DNA of 64,000 bases from Pseudolabrys sp. (GCA_030655215.1 JAURVZ010000048.1:97620-161619); one strand, 5' to 3'; counted from the first letter of the stretch, positions 45,953 through 56,832 are shown. Translations and numbers: made by a program. The notes: generated from the letters alone by a model not told the origin.

Positions 45953-46783
45953 TCAGCCGCGGATGAAGGCGAGCAGATCGGCGTTGACGATGTCTGGATG
46001 CGTCGTGCACAGGCCGTGCGGCAGGCCCTTGTAGGTCTTCAGCGTGCCGTTCTTCAAAAGCTTGACGGCGAGCGGCGCGGAGTCGGCATAAGGCACGATC
46101 TGGTCGTCATCGCCGTGCATGACGAAAGTCGGCACGTCGATATTCTTCAAGTCCTCGGTGAAGTCGGTTTCCGAGAAGGCCTTGATACAATCATAGTGCG
46201 CCTTGGCGCCGCCCATCATGCCCTGGCGCCACCAGTTGTCGATCACGCCCTGATCGACTTTCGCCCCTGCGCGGTTGTAGCCGTAGAACGGGCCTGCCGG
46301 CACATCGATGAAAAATTGCGCGCGGTTGTCGACGAGCGCCTTGCGGAAACCGTCGAACACCCCGATCGGCAAACCGCCCGGGTTCTTGTCAGACTTCACC
46401 ATGATCGGCGGCACGGCGCCGATCAGCACCGCCTTGGCGACGCGGCCGGGCTTGGCGCGCGCGACATAGTGCGCGACCTCACCGCCGCCCGTAGAATGAC
46501 CAACATGGATGGCGCCCTTCAGGTCGAGCGCATCGGTCAACGCCGCGACGTCAGCGGCGTAAGTGTCCATCTCATTGCCGGTCCAGGTCTGGGTCGAGCG
46601 GCCATGTCCGCGCCGGTCATGTGCAATGACGCGGAAGCCTTGCTGCAAGAAGAACATCATCTGGTTGTCCCAGTCGTCCGCCGACAACGGCCAGCCGTGA
46701 TGGAAAACAATGGGGGTTGCATCTTTTGATCCCCAGTCCTTGTAGAAAATCTCGGTGCCGTCACTGGTTGTGATGAAGGGCAT
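45953..46783 (-). CDS. alpha/beta hydrolase, non-haem chloroperoxidase-like
   Basis: A 276-residue alpha/beta hydrolase. The nucleophile is Ser97 in [15 protein letters not shown]; the acid is probably in [10 protein letters not shown] and the His in GLPHGLC. The start [17 protein letters not shown] and [18 protein letters not shown] match the cofactor-free haloperoxidase/arylesterase group. Haloperoxidase activity in this group is often a side reaction; the true substrate is unknown. It has its own promoter region after 46783. Confidence 0.88.
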   Translation of the reverse strand: MPFITTSDGTEIFYKDWGSKDATPIVFHHGWPLSADDWDNQMMFFLQQGFRVIAHDRRGHGRSTQTWTGNEMDTYAADVAALTDALDLKGAIHVGHSTGGGEVAHYVARAKPGRVAKAVLIGAVPPIMVKSDKNPGGLPIGVFDGFRKALVDNRAQFFIDVPAGPFYGYNRAGAKVDQGVIDNWWRQGMMGGAKAHYDCIKAFSETDFTEDLKNIDVPTFVMHGDDDQIVPYADSAPLAVKLLKNGTLKTYKGLPHGLCTTHPDIVNADLLAFIRG

Positions 46784-46814
46784 TTTGCTGGTTCCTTGTT
46801 GGGTTACGATGCGA

Positions 46815-47528
46815 TCAGCGGGCGATAGTGCCGGGCAGGCTCAGATTGCCGGACGCGACGTCGAACACGTCCGAGATGCAGAGCAATGGCGCGTGCAGAT
46901 TGGCGTTGATCTTCAGCGCTGACGTCACGCCGTCGAACTTCACGCCGGCGACGGCACCGATCGCACTGGCCGGCACCTTGACCTCGACCATGTTGGTCTC
47001 GAGGGATGTCGGGTAAGTCGGGCTATCGATCAGGATCGGCACTTTGGGCCATGTCGCCGGCACCTTCGGCGTTGTGCCAGCGGGAATGTCCTTCACCTTG
47101 AGCGCGCCCTTGCCGCAAATATCGTCCGGCACGAGCACCACCCAGTGCGGATGCCAGACGTGGCGGTTGGCGCTGCCATCGGCGGAGTCGTCGAAATCCG
47201 GATGAAAAGTGACCGCGAGCGCGAGGATGCCCTGCTTCGCCTCGAAGCCGACAGCGGCGCTATCGAGGCTGGTCGGCCAGACGTAGGAATACACCGCGCT
47301 GCCGGCGAACTGACCGGTGGCCTTCGGCCGCACGACGCCGGCCTTGCCGCGCACTTCGACACGGAAGACAACGTCGCTGCCTTCGCTCTTCACATCGGTG
47401 CGCACAATGTCGAAGGACGCATCGATCTTTTCGCTCTTGGGTGACGCGATATGGTTGGCATGCTGGGCGGTGGCAGCGGTGCCGATCAGGCAAGCGGCGG
47501 CGATCGCCGCAAAGCGGACGTTCTTCAT
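46815..47528 (-). CDS. exported hypothetical protein
   Basis: A 237-residue protein with signal peptide [19 protein letters not shown]. The mature part is beta-rich ([39 protein letters not shown]) with an [16 protein letters not shown] segment that could bind metal. Two cysteines, in DDICGKG and PLLCISD, may form a disulfide. No family recognised. It lies 31 bases upstream of the hydrolase and may be co-transcribed. Confidence 0.65.
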   Translation of the reverse strand: MKNVRFAAIAAACLIGTAATAQHANHIASPKSEKIDASFDIVRTDVKSEGSDVVFRVEVRGKAGVVRPKATGQFAGSAVYSYVWPTSLDSAAVGFEAKQGILALAVTFHPDFDDSADGSANRHVWHPHWVVLVPDDICGKGALKVKDIPAGTTPKVPATWPKVPILIDSPTYPTSLETNMVEVKVPASAIGAVAGVKFDGVTSALKINANLHAPLLCISDVFDVASGNLSLPGTIAR

Positions 47529-47622
47529 GTCAGACTTCCTTGGGTTGTTGACGGTCTAGGCTAGAGCGCTGTCCGCTGCTTCGTCACGGCGGCTGCTGGA
47601 GGAGAGAATGCATCGCCTGCCC

Positions 47623-48474
47623 TCACTTCGCCGGCAGGTGATTGGCGATCCACGCCTTGATGTCGGCCATGACGCCTTCCTTGCCGACATCGTTGAGCAG
47701 ATCGTGGAAGTGCCCCTTGTAGAGCTTCAGCGTTTTGTCCTTGGAGCCGGCTGTGTCGTAGAAGAACTGGCTGCCTTGGCAAACCGTCGCCTTGTCGTCT
47801 GTGCCGTGCATGATCAGCACCGGCAGTGTGATCGTCGGAAATTCCTCGCGCAGCCGCTCATCGGCACGCACCAGAGCAGCAACCGTCAAAGCCGGCTGCA
47901 CTTCACCGGCGATCAGCGGATCGCTGTTCAACGTCGCCACCGCCTGCGGATCGCGGCTGAAGTCCTCGTTCTTGAGCTTGAGCACCGGCAGACGCGGTGC
48001 GATGTGGCTCAGGCCCTTGATGGCGGCGAGCGCAAAGCCCGGCGCCGGCACCTGGAAGGCAAAGCTCTCGCAAATGAAGCCGGCCAGTTCGGCCTGGTTC
48101 TCCAGCGCATAGGTGCTGGAGACAACACCGCCGGCGCTGTGGCCAAGCAGGAACACCGGCAGGCCGGCTTCGCGCGATTTGGCAATCTTGATCAGACCGG
48201 CAAGATCGCTGACATAATCATCGACGGTTTCGACAAAGAACCGCTCGCCATCGGACTTGCCGCGGCCGCGCAGATCCAGCGCATAGACGGCATAGCCTTC
48301 GGCAACGAGCTGCTCGGCGGTCCAGAAATACTGGCCGCTATGCGAGTTCACGCCATGACAGATGACCACGACGGCGCGGGGCGGTGTGGCGGGATGCCAG
48401 GAGCGGATGAAAATATTGAGCCCGCCTTTGCCGGCGAAGGTTTCTTCGGTGGGCTGTATCTGCGTCTGTGTCAT
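47623..48474 (-). CDS. alpha/beta hydrolase, monoacylglycerol-lipase-like (S33)
   Basis: A 283-residue serine hydrolase. It starts ETFAGKGGLNIFIRSWHP, has VVICHGVNSHSGQYFWTAEQ, the nucleophile elbow LLGHSAGGVVSS and the late acid HGTDDKATV; the His is in YKGHFHDLL. These match the hydrolase_4/monoglyceride-lipase group. No signal peptide, so cytoplasmic. The 93 bases to the next gene show no terminator. Confidence 0.87.
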   Translation of the reverse strand: MTQTQIQPTEETFAGKGGLNIFIRSWHPATPPRAVVVICHGVNSHSGQYFWTAEQLVAEGYAVYALDLRGRGKSDGERFFVETVDDYVSDLAGLIKIAKSREAGLPVFLLGHSAGGVVSSTYALENQAELAGFICESFAFQVPAPGFALAAIKGLSHIAPRLPVLKLKNEDFSRDPQAVATLNSDPLIAGEVQPALTVAALVRADERLREEFPTITLPVLIMHGTDDKATVCQGSQFFYDTAGSKDKTLKLYKGHFHDLLNDVGKEGVMADIKAWIANHLPAK

Positions 48475-48526
48475 TGCACTCTCCCAGAGTTGCTGAAGGA
48501 TAAGATGATGCTTCCGTGCGCCGCCG

Positions 48527-49213
48527 TTATGTCGGGCCGCTGAGGCGCGCGCCCCAGTCCTCGACCTTGTTTGCGGCGAGCCGCTTGCGGCAGGTCTCGC
48601 GCCAGCCTGCGCTCAGTTCGGGCAGGTCGGCGGCGCGGCTGAGCTCCTGCCGGTCGACATCGCGCGCCAGCATTGCATGCATAAGGCGCGCCACGCTCCA
48701 CGCCGGCTGCGGCCGTTGCTCGAGGCGCAGGCTGCTGCCCGGCGCCACCTCACCCGCCTCAAGCACGCGGTAGTACCAGCCGGAGCGGCCGGTCTCGCGC
48801 ACGCGCTTCGGCAGTTCGGCCCAGCCGGAATGCGCGCCGAGACGCCAGCACGGCTGGCGGCCCTGGCTGATCTGCAGGGTCACATCGCCGAGCCGGTAGA
48901 TATCGCCGAGACAGACGTCGGCCTCCGTGATGCCGGAGGTCGAGATGTTCTCGCCGAAGGCCGGCGCGTCGTGAAACGCCGTGACGGCCGGGTTTTCCAT
49001 CTGCCACGCCGCGTAGTGATCGCGCGGATAGTGATGGATCGCCTTTTCCAGGCCGCCATGATGCTTGGTGTCGCCTTGCGCGTCACCGGCAATGCCGGTC
49101 GGCGTGATTGTCCACGGCCCGGCGGTCGGCCGCTTGGCGATCCCGCTCGGCAGCGCCCGCGGGCCCAGCGGCGCGATGGTGCCGCAATAGAGGATATGCA
49201 GCGGCGGCATCAT
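48527..49213 (-). CDS. MOSC domain protein (YiiM-like)
   Basis: A 228-residue MOSC protein. It carries KHHGGLEKAIHHYPRDHY, FGENISTSGITEADVCLGD and the conserved Cys in ISQGRQPCWRLGAHSG, the expected pattern of YiiM, which protects against N-hydroxylated base analogues with molybdenum cofactor. A 3-alpha C-terminal segment follows. The ATG at 49213 is immediately followed by a second ATG; either may be used. It is divergent from the LysR gene. Confidence 0.87.
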   Translation of the reverse strand: MMPPLHILYCGTIAPLGPRALPSGIAKRPTAGPWTITPTGIAGDAQGDTKHHGGLEKAIHHYPRDHYAAWQMENPAVTAFHDAPAFGENISTSGITEADVCLGDIYRLGDVTLQISQGRQPCWRLGAHSGWAELPKRVRETGRSGWYYRVLEAGEVAPGSSLRLEQRPQPAWSVARLMHAMLARDVDRQELSRAADLPELSAGWRETCRKRLAANKVEDWGARLSGPT

Positions 49214-49405
49214 GCTTGGCACCCGCAGGCTATGCGCCGATCGCGGGCGCCGGCATTGCCAACACGGATACCCATCATTCTTTCGTGGAATGGCGGCGGC
49301 TTCATGCGCGCCACAGTGCCGCATGCCCCTCCGCCTCGGAAGAAGGTCGGGGTTGTTGGCGGTATAACGTGGGGTTATCACTCGCCGCAGCTGGCGGAGG
49401 GGGCT

Positions 49406-50332
49406 TTGTCGGATCGCTCACGGGAGTTTGTGGATCAGCATCTGCGGACGTTTCTCCGCGTTGCTGAGCTGGGCAGCCTGCACAAGGCGGCCGGACATAT
49501 CGGCGTGTCGCAGCCGGCGCTCAGCAAGCAAATGAGCTCACTGGAGAGCGCCCTCGGCATCCAGCTTTTTCGCCGCACCACTCGGGGCGTTTCGCTGACG
49601 CCGCATGGCCAGTTTCTGGTCGGCCGGCTCCAGTCCGTGTTCGACGACATCGACACGGCGGTGCGCGACCTGGACGGCGGCACGCCGCTGCTTCAGGGCG
49701 AGATCCTGTTCGGCGCCATCGAGACTTTCAGCTTCATCGATCGCATCTGGGACCTCGTGGCGACCTTGTCGTCGAAGAACCCATCGCTGTCGATCGGCAT
49801 CAAGCAGTTCAGCAGCTCGATCATCGTCAACAAGGTGTCTACCGGCGAATTCGATTTCGGCATTGTGCACGAGAATGCCGACTTCTCGCCCGAGATCCAG
49901 CAGACGCCGCTGTTTCGCGAAAAACTGGCGATCATCTATTCGCGCCGGCATTTCGATGAGGCGACGATTGCGAGATACCCGGACTGGCCGGACGGCGTCT
50001 CGCTGATTTCGTTCGACGCAGGCTCGGCGCTGGGCCGCCTGATCCGCAATCACAACAAGAGCCATGGCGTGCCGATCAGCATCGAAACCAATTCGGTGCA
50101 GTATTTGCTCGACGCGACGGCGCGCGGGCTCGGCGTCACCATCCTGCCGGAGTTCTTCCCGATTGCCTCCGCGCGCGATCATGATCTTGCGCGCTACTTC
50201 TCGCCGCATCTCACCACAATGCGCGGCAATGTGCTGATCAAGCGGAAGCGCGGCAGCGTCTCGCCGCAAGCGAAAGCGTTGATGCAGCATGTGACTGCAA
50301 TGTTTCCCGGCAATGACGAGCGGCGGCCATGA
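49406..50332 (+). CDS. LysR-family transcriptional regulator
   Basis: A 308-residue LTTR. HTH: FVDQHLRTFLRVAELGSLHK then AAGHIGVSQPALSKQMSSLE, followed by LGIQLFRRTTRGVSLTPHG. An effector domain begins about residue 95. I choose the TTG at 49406 because GGAGGGGGC lies directly upstream and this places the HTH at the normal N-terminal position; an ATG at 49304 would add 34 unlike residues. It overlaps the PfkB kinase gene by ATGA, so it probably controls carbohydrate genes including that kinase. Confidence 0.82.
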   Translation: MSDRSREFVDQHLRTFLRVAELGSLHKAAGHIGVSQPALSKQMSSLESALGIQLFRRTTRGVSLTPHGQFLVGRLQSVFDDIDTAVRDLDGGTPLLQGEILFGAIETFSFIDRIWDLVATLSSKNPSLSIGIKQFSSSIIVNKVSTGEFDFGIVHENADFSPEIQQTPLFREKLAIIYSRRHFDEATIARYPDWPDGVSLISFDAGSALGRLIRNHNKSHGVPISIETNSVQYLLDATARGLGVTILPEFFPIASARDHDLARYFSPHLTTMRGNVLIKRKRGSVSPQAKALMQHVTAMFPGNDERRP

Positions 50333-51270
50333 CCAAGTCACCGCGCGTGACCGTGGTGGGCTCCAGCATGGTTGATCTCGTCAGCTATCTCGAACGCTGC
50401 CCTGCACCGGGAGAAACGGTGTTCGGCAAAAACTTTGCGCAGGGCTTCGGCGGCAAGGGTGCCAATCAAGCGGCCATGGCGGCGTTGCTCGGCGCGCAAG
50501 TGCGCTTCGTGACCTGCATCGGCCGCGATGCCTTCACGCAAGGCTGGCTCGACCACTTTGCGGACTTCGGCATCGATGCGGGCGATGTCGCCATCCTCGA
50601 TGGCATACCGAGCGGCGTTGCTTCGGTCTGGGTGTCGCCTGAAGGCGAGAACATGATCGTGCTCTGCGCCGGCGCCAATACCCACCTGGACAGCAGCCGC
50701 GTGGCTCGCGCCTTTGCAGCGGCGGCGCCGGCCCATGTCGTGCTGTCGCAACTTGAAGTGCCGCAATCCGCGGTCGCTGAAGGCTTCCGCCGCGGCAAGG
50801 AGCAAGGCGCGATCACCATTCTCAATCCAGGACCGGCCGCAGCGTTGGAGCCGGAGCTTGTCGCGGTGACCGACTGGCTACTGCCGAACGAAACCGAGTT
50901 GAGGTTGCTGGCCAGCAGCATGGGCGGGTTCACCGGCGACGACGATATCGCGCTGGCAAAGCAGCTTGCCGATGCGCTTGGCATCGACGTGATCGTGACC
51001 CTCGGCGCGCGCGGCGCGGCCGGTGCCGTGCGCGGGTCGGCCGCGTTTGAAGTGGCAGCGCCTGTGGTGACGGCCGTCGATACGACAGGTGCGGGCGATG
51101 CTTTCGCCGGCACGTTTGCTTACGCGCTCGGCGCCGGGCTTCCGGTGATCGATGCTGTCAGGCTGGCGGTTGCCGTGTCGGCTGACAGCGTCACCAAATT
51201 CGGGACGGCGGTGTCGTTCAGCCGTGGCGACGAACTGCAAAGCATCTGCAAGAGCGAAGCCTTTAGCTGA
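50329..51270 (+). CDS. PfkB-family carbohydrate kinase, ribokinase-like
   Basis: A 313-residue kinase. It has VVGSSMVDLVSYLERCPAPG, the substrate-side GFGGKGANQAAMAALLGA, and the PfkB signature VDTTGAGDAFAGTFAYALG with the catalytic Asp. This is ribokinase-like but 2-keto-3-deoxygluconate or other sugar substrates are possible; no sugar transporter is adjacent. Its end overlaps the response-regulator gene tail by 8 bases. Confidence 0.88.
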   Translation: MTKSPRVTVVGSSMVDLVSYLERCPAPGETVFGKNFAQGFGGKGANQAAMAALLGAQVRFVTCIGRDAFTQGWLDHFADFGIDAGDVAILDGIPSGVASVWVSPEGENMIVLCAGANTHLDSSRVARAFAAAAPAHVVLSQLEVPQSAVAEGFRRGKEQGAITILNPGPAAALEPELVAVTDWLLPNETELRLLASSMGGFTGDDDIALAKQLADALGIDVIVTLGARGAAGAVRGSAAFEVAAPVVTAVDTTGAGDAFAGTFAYALGAGLPVIDAVRLAVAVSADSVTKFGTAVSFSRGDELQSICKSEAFS

Positions 51271-51802
51271 CCTGCCGTTTGCCCAGCTTGCGGGCCAAGG
51301 TACGGCGATGCATGCCCAATCGCCGCGCGGTCTCGGAAATATTGAAGTTTGTCTCGGCCAGGATCTCGTTAATGCGCTCCCACTCAAGCGTCTTGAGTGA
51401 GGTGGCGCGCTGCGTGATCGGCGCGTTGACATCGCCGCTGCCTTTACCGAAGGCGGCTTCGATGTCGTTGGTGTTGGATGGCTTGACCAGATACTGGATG
51501 GCGCCGAGCTTGATCGCCTCCACGGCCGTGACAATGCTGGCATAGCCGGTGAGCACGACGATCAGCATCGCCGGGTCGTGCGCGTGCAGCACTTCGACAC
51601 AAGCGAGACCGGACCCTGCACCAAGCTTCAGATCTACCACGGCGTAGCCCGGCGTTTCAGTCTTGAGCAACGCGGTCAGCTCATCCATGCTGGCGGCGAT
51701 TGAGACTCGATAACCACGCCGCTCGAATGAGCGCCGCAAGGTCAGCGCGAATTTATTGTCGTCCTCGACGATCACCAATGTGCGTTCGTCTTCCAAGCTC
51801 AC
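51263..51802 (-). CDS. regA: RegA/ActR/PrrA-type redox response regulator
   Basis: A 179-residue two-domain regulator. Receiver: acidic pocket IVEDD and phospho-acceptor Asp57 in YAVVDLKLGAGSG, with the Lys in YLVKPSN. A Pro/Thr-poor linker leads to the Fis-like HTH (WERINEILAETNFNISETAR, then RLGMHRRTLARKLGKR), which is nearly invariant in the RegA group. It overlaps the kinase gene by ATGA. In the family it controls respiration, carbon and nitrogen fixation genes with oxygen and redox state. Confidence 0.93.
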   Translation of the reverse strand: MSLEDERTLVIVEDDNKFALTLRRSFERRGYRVSIAASMDELTALLKTETPGYAVVDLKLGAGSGLACVEVLHAHDPAMLIVVLTGYASIVTAVEAIKLGAIQYLVKPSNTNDIEAAFGKGSGDVNAPITQRATSLKTLEWERINEILAETNFNISETARRLGMHRRTLARKLGKRQVS

Positions 51803-53115
51803 ACCTTTCCGCTTCGCGTCGCCACCAGCGGCAGGAAGAGCTTCACCTCGGCGCCGCCGCCCGGCAGGTTAGCCGCTTCGACGCCACCTTGCAGCCGCCG
51901 CATGACGTTTGACACGAGGAACAGGCCGACGCCATGGCCCGGTCCTTTGCGCGACTGATAGGGCTTGCCAAAGTTCTTCAGCACAGCCGGGTCAAAGCCC
52001 TTGCCGCGATCGCGCACGGCGAGAACGAGTCTGTCGCCTTCGCGCACCGCCTCGAAGGAAATTTCGTTGGTCGACGTTTCAGCCGCATTATCGAGCAGAT
52101 TCCAGATCGCCTGCCGCAAGGCCGGATCGGCGATGATAACAGCGCGTTCGGTGCCGGTGCGGCGTTCGATAAGCCGCGTTGACGCGTGCACATTGCGCCA
52201 TTCGCCAATGACATTGTCGAGATACGGATCGGCCTCGGTGCTGGCCAGTTCCTCGCCGCGCGGCTGACCGGCCGAGTGAAGAATGTCGGTGACGATCGCC
52301 TTGCAGCGCTGCACCTCCTCCTCCATTTCCTCGATCTCGCCGAGCAGCTCTGGATCGTCCGCCAGTTTCGGCATGCGCCGCCAGTCACTCAGGATCACCG
52401 ACAATGAAGCGAGCGGCGTGCCAAGCTCATGCGCCGCGCCAGAGGCGAACAGGCCCATGCGGACAATGTGGTCCTCCTCAGCGGCGTGCTGGCGCATGTC
52501 GGCGACATAGACATCGCGGGCGCGCAGATTGCGGCTGATGCGGTTGATGAACAGGACGAGCAGGATGCCAACCAGAATGAAGCTGAGCCAGTTGCCGAGC
52601 TGATAGAGGTCGGCCGCCTCGGGCAACAGGTTGCGAGGATAGACCAGCGGCCGGTTGCGCAAGGCAACAAAGGCGAAGCACAGGCTGGCGATGACAACGA
52701 GCACCCAGACCGACGATGTCCGGAGCAGGATCGCGCCGAGAACAATCTGCACCAGAAACAGCGAGATAAAGGGATTGGCCGCACCGCCGCTCATATAGAG
52801 CTGCACCGTCAGCGAGCCGACATCGAACAGCAGCGCCAGCAGCAGCTCGGTATTGGTGCTCTGGTGCCGGGTCAGCAGCAATGTGCTGACGACATTGACC
52901 AGTGCCAGCAGCGCCACAACACCGAGCATCGGCGCCAGCGGCAGCGCAATATCGAGGCCGAGATAGGCAACGAGAATCGTGACCAACTGCCCGACCACGG
53001 CGATCCAACGCAGCTGGATCAACTGGCGCATGTTCTCGGTGGCGACGATTTCGGGCGATGACTCGCCGGGCGGCGTCGCGGCTCTGCGGGTCAAAGCGAG
53101 AAGCGGAGTATCCAT
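51799..53115 (-). CDS. regB: RegB/ActS/PrrB-type redox sensor histidine kinase
   Basis: A 438-residue membrane kinase. About six helices precede the kinase core. The ubiquinone-binding heptad GGAANPF is at 110-116. The phospho-acceptor His229 lies in FASGAAHELGTPLASL. The redox-active cysteine of the family is kept as Cys271 in EEVQRCKAIVTDIL. ATP motifs NLLDNAAE and GHGVGLFLV follow. The ATG at 53115 overlaps the SURF1 stop by one base, coupling the sensor to the oxidase operon. Confidence 0.93.
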   Translation of the reverse strand: MDTPLLALTRRAATPPGESSPEIVATENMRQLIQLRWIAVVGQLVTILVAYLGLDIALPLAPMLGVVALLALVNVVSTLLLTRHQSTNTELLLALLFDVGSLTVQLYMSGGAANPFISLFLVQIVLGAILLRTSSVWVLVVIASLCFAFVALRNRPLVYPRNLLPEAADLYQLGNWLSFILVGILLVLFINRISRNLRARDVYVADMRQHAAEEDHIVRMGLFASGAAHELGTPLASLSVILSDWRRMPKLADDPELLGEIEEMEEEVQRCKAIVTDILHSAGQPRGEELASTEADPYLDNVIGEWRNVHASTRLIERRTGTERAVIIADPALRQAIWNLLDNAAETSTNEISFEAVREGDRLVLAVRDRGKGFDPAVLKNFGKPYQSRKGPGHGVGLFLVSNVMRRLQGGVEAANLPGGGAEVKLFLPLVATRSGKV

Positions 53116-53819
53116 CAACGCACGCGCTCTTTGCGAAACAGCAGGACAATTCCGGCCATCGACATCAGCGCGAGCGTAAACCAGGTGACCGCGTAAACAA
53201 AATGGCTGTTTGAGAACGCAATCACTGTCAGGCCGCCAACCGGATAGCCGCCGGGGTTCGGCGTCGCATCGGCATCGATGAAAAATGTACGGGCGCCGTC
53301 GATGCCGCATTTGCGCAAGATCGCCTCGGCGTCGCGCGAAAACCAGCGGCCGGCGGCAGGATCGTTGGAGCGCAGCAAAGTGCCTTTCGGCTCGGTCATG
53401 CGCATGAGGCCAGTGACGGTCACCGGTCCCGCGATGCGGCCAGCCTCGCGAACACCGGGGTTGTCGCGCTCGGACGGCACGAAGCCGCGATTGACCAGTA
53501 CGACGCCGTCAGCGGTGCGCAACGGCGTCAGCAGCCAATAGCCGGCGCCGCGTTCTGTCAGCGCCTGCACCGGCGTTTCGCATTCATGCTGAAAAACGCC
53601 GTCGACGCGCACCTTGCGGTAGGCATCACCGCGCTCGTTGATGCTCGGCCATTGCCCGGGTGGCGGCAGCGGCACAGCAGCCGCATGAATGCGGGCGTCG
53701 ACGCGCTCGATCAGATCGAGCTTCCAGGTTCGCCGTTCGACCTGCCACCATCCGAGCGCGAGAAAGCAGATCGTCGCGGCCAATCCAAACCCCGCCAGCG
53801 CGATGCGCCTGGCTGCCAA
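53115..53819 (-). CDS. SURF1 family oxidase assembly protein
   Basis: A 234-residue membrane protein with a TM helix at each end (IALAGFGLAATICFLALGWW and VYAVTWFTLALMSMAGIVLL). Between them are QVERRTWKLDLIERVDARIH, VLVNRGFVPSERD and the GYPVGGLTVIAFSNSHFVYA block, all typical. SURF1 helps haem insertion into haem-copper oxidases. It follows cyoD by one base. Confidence 0.92.
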   Translation of the reverse strand: MAARRIALAGFGLAATICFLALGWWQVERRTWKLDLIERVDARIHAAAVPLPPPGQWPSINERGDAYRKVRVDGVFQHECETPVQALTERGAGYWLLTPLRTADGVVLVNRGFVPSERDNPGVREAGRIAGPVTVTGLMRMTEPKGTLLRSNDPAAGRWFSRDAEAILRKCGIDGARTFFIDADATPNPGGYPVGGLTVIAFSNSHFVYAVTWFTLALMSMAGIVLLFRKERVR

Positions 53820-53820
53820 T

Positions 53821-54201
53821 TTATGAAGCTCCGGGCAACTTGCCGGGGCCCATCGGCATCATGTTGACGTCGAGATGATACATGATCCAGATCGAACCGA
53901 TGATGGTGATACCGACGATAACGACCGTGAAGACAAAGGCCATCAGCGTCCATCCGCTTTCCGAACGCGTGTCGAGATGCAGGAAATAGATCGCGTGCAC
54001 GATGATCTGCACGAAGGCGCAGGCAAAAACGATGAGGATCGTCGTCTGCGTGTTCAGCACGCCGCTCATCACCAGCCAGAACGGAATCGCGGTGAGAACA
54101 ACCGCAAGGCCAAAGCCGGTCAGATAGCTGCGGTGCGTGCCGTGGCTGTAGCCGTCGCCCGGGCCGTGATCGATGTGCTCGTCCTTGGCCTGCGCGCTCA
54201 T
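53821..54201 (-). CDS. cyoD: cytochrome bo3 ubiquinol oxidase subunit IV
   Basis: A 126-residue, three-helix subunit: [40 protein letters not shown] and [32 protein letters not shown] follows the second helix. Start at the ATG overlapping the cyoC stop (ATGA at 54198-54201). Involved in assembly of the quinol oxidase. Confidence 0.92.
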   Translation of the reverse strand: MSAQAKDEHIDHGPGDGYSHGTHRSYLTGFGLAVVLTAIPFWLVMSGVLNTQTTILIVFACAFVQIIVHAIYFLHLDTRSESGWTLMAFVFTVVIVGITIIGSIWIMYHLDVNMMPMGPGKLPGAS

Positions 54202-54830
54202 CGGAGAACTCCCAGAAGATAGACGAAGGTGAAGACGCCGATCCAGATGATGTCGAGGAAATGCCAGAACATGCTGAGACAAATCAGCCGGCGCTGGTTT
54301 TCAACGATCAGGCCGCGCTGGGCGATTTGCACCAGCAGCACGACGATCCAGATCAGGCCAAAAGTGACATGCAAGCCGTGCGTTCCGACCAGCGTGAAGA
54401 AGGCCGAGAGAAACGCGCTGCGCTGCGGGCCGGCGCCTTCGGCGATCAGATGCGAGAACTCGTACAGCTCAATGCCGATGAAACCGACGCCGAACAGTGC
54501 GGTGATGATCAGCCACAGCCGCGTGCCGCCGATGCGGTTTGCCTGCATTTCCAGCATGGCAAAGCCGAAGGTGATGGAGGAGATCAGCAGCAGGCCGGTG
54601 TTCAGCGCCACCAGCGGCAGGTCGAAGATCTCCTTCGGCTGCGGGCCGCCGGCATAATTCGTGCTCAGCACACCAAACGTCGCGAACAAGGCCGCGAAGA
54701 TCAGCGCGTCGCTCATCAGGTAGATCCAGAAGCCGATCAGCGTGGCGCCGCCGCCATGCCCGTGGCCTTCTTCCTCGACCGGATGCCAGATGACCGGCTC
54801 TGTTTCTTTGTCGCGCGTCAGACTGGACAT
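54198..54830 (-). CDS. cyoC: cytochrome bo3 ubiquinol oxidase subunit III
   Basis: A 210-residue, five-helix subunit beginning with a soluble His-rich tail ([13 protein letters not shown]). Motifs include [40 protein letters not shown] and [18 protein letters not shown], as in CoxC/CyoC. It starts one base after the cyoB stop. Confidence 0.94.
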   Translation of the reverse strand: MSSLTRDKETEPVIWHPVEEEGHGHGGGATLIGFWIYLMSDALIFAALFATFGVLSTNYAGGPQPKEIFDLPLVALNTGLLLISSITFGFAMLEMQANRIGGTRLWLIITALFGVGFIGIELYEFSHLIAEGAGPQRSAFLSAFFTLVGTHGLHVTFGLIWIVVLLVQIAQRGLIVENQRRLICLSMFWHFLDIIWIGVFTFVYLLGVLR

Positions 54831-54831
54831 A

Positions 54832-56832
54832 TCAGGCTCCGGCGCTCTTGAGCGCTTGCAACCGCTGACTCTCGATCTGCATCACGTCTTCCGACGGGAT
54901 GTAGTAGTCGCGGTTGTAGTTGAACGTATGGCCGATCGCCACGATGAACAGGCCAAGCAGAGCAACGGCGGCAAGCCACCAGATGTACCAGATCATCGCA
55001 AAGCCAAACACGAGAGCGAGCGCCGACAGGATCACGCCTGCTCCGGTGTTGCGCGGCATGTGAATCGGCCGGTAGCCTTCGACCGGCCGCTCATAGCCGC
55101 GGCTCTTCATGTCGTACCAGGCATCGAGATCGTGAATCATCGGCGTGAAGGCGAAGTTGTAAGCCGGCGGCGGCGATGCGGTCGACCACTCCAGCGTACG
55201 GCCATTCCACGGATCGCCAGTGACATCGCGCAGCTTGTCGCGCTTGACGATGCCCATGACGATGCTCATCACGAAGCCGAGGATGCCGACAAGAATGATC
55301 AAGGCGCCAATGGCGGCGACGATGAAGTAAGGCTGCAGCGACGCGTCTTCGATGTAGTTGACGCGGCGCGGCACGCCCATGAGGCCGACAATGTAGATTG
55401 GCGTCCAGGCGATCCAGTAGCCGATGACCCAGCCCCAGAAGCCGACCTTGCCCCATGTCGGATCAAGGTGAAAACCGAAGGCTTTCGGGAACCAGTAGAT
55501 AATGCCGGCAAATAGTCCGAAGACGACGCCGCCGATGATGACGTTGTGGAAGTGCGCCACCAGGAACAGAGAATTGTGCAGCACGAAGTCGGCCGGCGGC
55601 ACAGCGAGCAGCACGCCGGTCATGCCGCCGACGACGAAGGTCAGCATGAAGGCGATCACCCACATCATCGGCAGATCGTAACGGATCTGGCCGCGATACA
55701 TCGTGAACAGCCAGTTGAAGATCTTGGCGCCGGTCGGGATCGAGATCACCATCGTGGCGATGCCGAAGAACGAGTTGACGCTGGCGCCCGAGCCCATGGT
55801 GAAGAAGTGATGCAGCCAGACGATGTAGGACAGGATGGTGATGACGACCGTGGCGTAAACCATCGACGAATAGCCGAACAGCCGCTTGCCGGTGAAGGTC
55901 GACGTCACTTCCGAATAAATGCCGAACACCGGCAGGATCAGCACATAGACTTCCGGATGGCCCCAGATCCAGACCAGGTTCCAGTACATCATCGGATTGC
56001 CACCAAGGTCATTGGTGAAAAAATTTGTTCCGACGTATCGATCAAGCATTAAAAGCATGAAGGCGACGGTCAGGGCCGGGAAAATGGCGACGACCAGCAC
56101 GTTGCTGCACAAGGCTGTCCAGACAAAAACCGGCATTTTCATCATGGTCATGCCGGGCGCGCGCATCTTGATGATGGTGGCGACCATGTTGATGCCGGAC
56201 AGAGTCGTGCCTATGCCGGCTATTTGTAGCGCCCATAAGTAATAGTCGACGCCGGTGTCCGGACTATACTCGATGCCGGCGAGCGGCGCATATGACAGCC
56301 AGCCGGTCTTGGCGAATTCACCGACGAACAGCGACACCATCACCAGCAATGCGCCGGCAACCGTCAGCCAAAAGCTGAGGTTGTTGAGGAAAGGGAATGC
56401 GACGTCGCGCGCGCCGATCTGCAGCGGCATGACGAAGTTGACGATGCCGACCACCAGCGGGATGGCGACGAAAAAGATCATGAGCGTGCCATGCGCGGTG
56501 CAGATCTGGTCGTAATGATGCGACGGCAGATAGCCTTCATTGGCGCCGAAGGCCATGGCCTGCTGCGCCCGCATCATGAGCGCGTCGGCAAAGCCGCGCA
56601 GCAGCATGATGATGCCGAGAATGATATACATGATGCCGATCTTCTTGTGATCGACGCTGGTGAACCAGTCGCGCCACAGCCAGCCCCAGAGCCGGAAATA
56701 CGTCACCGCGCCGACAATGCCGGCGCCCAGCAAGATGACGACGATGAAGGTCACCAGCAGGATCGGCTCGTGCAGCGGGAACGACTCCCAGGTGAGCCGG
56801 CCGAAAATGGTCTTGAGCAAAGCGTCGTTCAT
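54832..56832 (-). CDS. cyoB: cytochrome bo3 ubiquinol oxidase subunit I
   Basis: A 666-residue haem-copper oxidase core, catalysing quinol oxidation and O2 reduction with proton pumping. It contains [19 protein letters not shown], the haem and Cu ligand block [38 protein letters not shown] and [18 protein letters not shown] with the paired His, and a D-channel region [20 protein letters not shown]. Length matches CyoB. Confidence 0.96.
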   Translation of the reverse strand: MNDALLKTIFGRLTWESFPLHEPILLVTFIVVILLGAGIVGAVTYFRLWGWLWRDWFTSVDHKKIGIMYIILGIIMLLRGFADALMMRAQQAMAFGANEGYLPSHHYDQICTAHGTLMIFFVAIPLVVGIVNFVMPLQIGARDVAFPFLNNLSFWLTVAGALLVMVSLFVGEFAKTGWLSYAPLAGIEYSPDTGVDYYLWALQIAGIGTTLSGINMVATIIKMRAPGMTMMKMPVFVWTALCSNVLVVAIFPALTVAFMLLMLDRYVGTNFFTNDLGGNPMMYWNLVWIWGHPEVYVLILPVFGIYSEVTSTFTGKRLFGYSSMVYATVVITILSYIVWLHHFFTMGSGASVNSFFGIATMVISIPTGAKIFNWLFTMYRGQIRYDLPMMWVIAFMLTFVVGGMTGVLLAVPPADFVLHNSLFLVAHFHNVIIGGVVFGLFAGIIYWFPKAFGFHLDPTWGKVGFWGWVIGYWIAWTPIYIVGLMGVPRRVNYIEDASLQPYFIVAAIGALIILVGILGFVMSIVMGIVKRDKLRDVTGDPWNGRTLEWSTASPPPAYNFAFTPMIHDLDAWYDMKSRGYERPVEGYRPIHMPRNTGAGVILSALALVFGFAMIWYIWWLAAVALLGLFIVAIGHTFNYNRDYYIPSEDVMQIESQRLQALKSAGA

